From: JAURFX01 sp038125265
Lineage (GTDB): Bacteria > Pseudomonadota > Gammaproteobacteria > Steroidobacterales > Rariloculaceae
Assembly: GCA_038125265.1 (NCBI GenBank)
Contig: JAYPDM010000013.1
Coordinates: 1 to 32,960, forward strand
DNA: 32,960 nt
Direction: 5' to 3'
Positions 31,376 through 32,960 of this stretch are shown in pieces. Both the position numbers and the translations under genes were made by a program. The notes below the pieces were generated by a model. The model had not been told where the DNA came from. It ran no database searches and saw only the letters and a program-made list of their open reading frames with translations. Position 1 is the first letter of the stretch. Each line of letters begins with the position of its first letter.

Positions 31376-31955
31376 TCAATCGAGCTAGATCTTTCCTCGT
31401 ATCTATATCAAAGAGAGCGTTTTTTAATTCAACAGACCTAATAGATTGAATGTTTGAAAAAATAATTTTTGCGCCGGTATCACCTCGCTGACCCTTCAAA
31501 TATTTCTTAAAGGCATAATTTACAATAGCTGGTGTTCCCAAGCCATCTGGATATTTTGTTGCTGCCTGATTACTGTTATTTTTTTGAGAAGTTGATATTA
31601 GTTTTTCTATATCAAATCTATTTAATAAAACTTGATCCACTAGCATTAATAAAATTAGATCATTGCTTTTTTTCCTTAAATTTAGAATACAGCGTAATGA
31701 ACTTGAGAGTCCAGAGCTCCAATTTTTATTTAATATAATTTTTACATTCTTTGATGTTTTTAAATTATTCCTAATGCGTAAATGATGGGCACCTAAAACA
31801 ACGTATACATCTTTAATATTTAATTGGTGTAGAAGATCAATTTTTCTTAGTATGAGTGACTTAGCTTTATATTTGATCAGCTGCTTTGGGAAGCCGAGCC
31901 TTGTGGATGCTCCAGCCGCGAGTATTACAGCAGAAATTCCATGACGCTTAATCAA
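31368..31955 (-). CDS. mocA: Molybdenum cofactor cytidylyltransferase-like nucleotidyltransferase
   Basis: A 195-residue NTP transferase of the MobA/MocA family. MocA attaches CMP to Moco to give the dinucleotide form used by xanthine dehydrogenase-type enzymes; MobA adds GMP. The N-terminal nucleotide motif is ILAAGASTRLGFPKQL (11-26), LMLVDQV (104-109) takes the place of the usual L-x-D-x-P with Val for Pro, and GTPAIV and QRGDTGAKIIF are present near the end. I call MocA because a large Mo hydroxylase needing MCD is nearby and this gene has the AAGxSTR-G form; reading alone cannot exclude another activity. It overlaps moaE (8 bp, convergent) and the MFS gene (8 bp, same strand). Confidence 0.82.
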   Translation of the reverse strand: MIKRHGISAVILAAGASTRLGFPKQLIKYKAKSLILRKIDLLHQLNIKDVYVVLGAHHLRIRNNLKTSKNVKIILNKNWSSGLSSSLRCILNLRKKSNDLILLMLVDQVLLNRFDIEKLISTSQKNNSNQAATKYPDGLGTPAIVNYAFKKYLKGQRGDTGAKIIFSNIQSIRSVELKNALFDIDTRKDLARLTN

Positions 31956-32960
31956 TTAATTCTCTCCATTTTTTTATTCTTCTCGGCGCGCTCCGAGAGA
32001 GATAGTGAGATACTCTAGGCTTCTCGTCCTTCATATGAAGCGCATTAACCTTGATGAGAGGATCATTTCTATCGACAGATTCTCGTTGATGCCTTCTTAA
32101 GTGCTCAACCCAACTTTCATCAATAAAGTGCTCTACGTATCGATGTTCTACCTCAAGATCTTTGTACAAGCCCCAAGCGATCGCACCATTTCTTAACCTT
32201 AATCTTCTTACATCACGCATTAATTTTTCAAATTCAGTGGCATCCTCTTCCTTGATCATATACTCAACATTTATCATGACCTGTTCCGAGGAGCTATGAG
32301 GAAGCAAAGATAGATGGTCTGCTTCTTGTGTATCACTATCAAAGGATTCTAAAGGCTGAGGCAGGTTTCGTTTTCTAAAAATATATAGACTAAAAACACC
32401 AAAAGTGAGTGCAATATTTAAAGCGGTTGTGATCGAACTATTGTTTGCTATCAATCCCCAACCAATACCCCCTAAAGCCATGGATCCCATGAACGTTGCA
32501 TAGAACATGGATAATCCTCTTGCACGAATCCAACTTGTTAAAGCAAGTTGAAGTGCTACTTGCATGGTCGAGATCATACTAATCCATGCTATACCCACCA
32601 AGGCCATGCTCGCTAATAGCAATGGCAATATTCTTGTGTAGTTGACCGACAAAATACAGAGCAATCCAATAAGAAATGAGATGCTTGCAATACTTTTTGG
32701 ATCATAGCGCTCTCTAATTTTAGGTAAAAAGATTCCTGTTATCACTGCGCCCAAACCCATGCTGGTGACAACCAAGCCGTAAGACTCTGGACCTAAGCCC
32801 ATTTCTTGTCTAATGATAAGTGGCATGAATGAAAAAATAGAACTTATCGATAAGAAGAAACTACCTGCAATGAGTAAGATTGATTTGATTTCAGGAGTTT
32901 GTTTCACATAAGCAAAGCCATTTTTAATTGCGCCAAAAAACCTTTCGCTTGGTAAGCTGC
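31948..32960 (-). CDS. MFS transporter, EntS/MFS_3 family (5' partial)
   Basis: This is the C-terminal part of a major facilitator exporter of the MFS_3 family (usually 510-540 aa). The frame stays open to the window edge: codons before the GTG at 32907 read ERFFGAIKNGFAYVKQTPEI, the normal central-loop sequence, so that GTG is internal. Six hydrophobic segments follow (second bundle). Then comes a cytoplasmic C-terminal domain of about 100 residues (VNVEYMIKEEDATEFEKLM... RLRLRNGAIAWGLYKDLE) with the fold pattern of antibiotic-monooxygenase-like domains, typical of this family. The substrate is unknown. It precedes mocA on the same strand with an 8-bp overlap, so mocA expression depends on it. 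Confidence 0.9.
   Translation of the reverse strand, partial: SLPSERFFGAIKNGFAYVKQTPEIKSILLIAGSFFLSISSIFSFMPLIIRQEMGLGPESYGLVVTSMGLGAVITGIFLPKIRERYDPKSIASISFLIGLLCILSVNYTRILPLLLASMALVGIAWISMISTMQVALQLALTSWIRARGLSMFYATFMGSMALGGIGWGLIANNSSITTALNIALTFGVFSLYIFRKRNLPQPLESFDSDTQEADHLSLLPHSSSEQVMINVEYMIKEEDATEFEKLMRDVRRLRLRNGAIAWGLYKDLEVEHRYVEHFIDESWVEHLRRHQRESVDRNDPLIKVNALHMKDEKPRVSHYLSRSAPRRIKKWRELID

Noticed and set aside
32860..32907. Start of the last MFS gene at the GTG at 32907
   Set aside because: The frame stays open to the window edge and the preceding codons encode the normal central loop of the MFS_3 family, so the gene is 5' partial.
1..32960. tRNA genes, rRNA, CRISPR arrays, insertion sequences, phage genes
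   Set aside because: No cloverleaf-like sequence, repeat-spacer series, transposase or phage structural gene was noticed on either strand.

Overview
The window is an AT-rich, very gene-dense piece of a bacterial genome, apparently a scaffold from a draft or metagenome assembly, because it contains two runs of exactly 100 N (1186-1285 and 6888-6987). Gene content points to an uncultured, streamlined marine proteobacterium living on small organic molecules: TRAP-type uptake proteins, DUF849 (BKACE), TauE/SafE, a DddP-related M24 protein, single-chain pyruvate carboxylase and a glutaminyl-tRNA synthetase. The GlnRS makes Gammaproteobacteria somewhat more likely than Alphaproteobacteria, but this is inference. 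All seven convergent gene pairs lie within -14 to +2 bp of each other, and many start codons overlap the preceding stop (TAATG). No rRNA, tRNA, IS element, prophage or CRISPR array was seen. Apart from the N gaps there is no gene-free stretch longer than about 90 bp.

Region 1 (1-9465) is uptake and catabolism. It holds the end of a 2Fe-2S ferredoxin, a TRAP transporter (substrate-binding protein and large permease on the minus strand, interrupted by gap 1), a TauE/SafE permease and a Cys-less FmdB-like protein. A plus-strand run follows: M24 peptidase-like protein, aldehyde dehydrogenase, 3-hydroxyisobutyrate dehydrogenase-like protein (cut by gap 2), Nramp-related transporter (cut by gap 2), flavin reductase-like protein and esterase. 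Both gaps must hide more than 100 bp, since about 0.4 kb and 0.7 kb of known families are missing from their flanks.

Region 2 (9468-14101) is a small nitroreductase divergent from a three-subunit molybdenum hydroxylase in the order large, 2Fe-2S, FAD. The 2Fe-2S subunit carries a twin-arginine signal followed by a lipobox-like V-S-G-C. The FAD subunit has a Cys-rich loop like that of subunits holding an extra [4Fe-4S] cluster. The closest described architecture I know is the periplasmic aldehyde oxidoreductase PaoABC.

Region 3 (14098-21665) is central carbon metabolism: a minus-strand CitE-like lyase, then a plus-strand operon of pyruvate carboxylase, aminotransferase, MFS transporter and BKACE. 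Region 4 (21652-32960) is mostly cofactor supply: folE, xdhC, an AhpD-like protein, moeA, a secreted TPR/TonB-C pair, a TakP-like TRAP binding protein, the coupled run glnS-moaA-moaC-moaD-moaE, mocA, and a truncated MFS transporter.

Taken together, about 22 kb (9.5-32 kb) holds one exported Mo hydroxylase plus much of its maturation pathway: MoaA/C make cPMP, MoaD/E make molybdopterin, MoeA inserts Mo, MocA adds CMP, and XdhC delivers the cofactor. The substrate is unknown. The neighbouring carbon genes suggest oxidation of a small aldehyde or heterocycle that feeds keto-acid metabolism.
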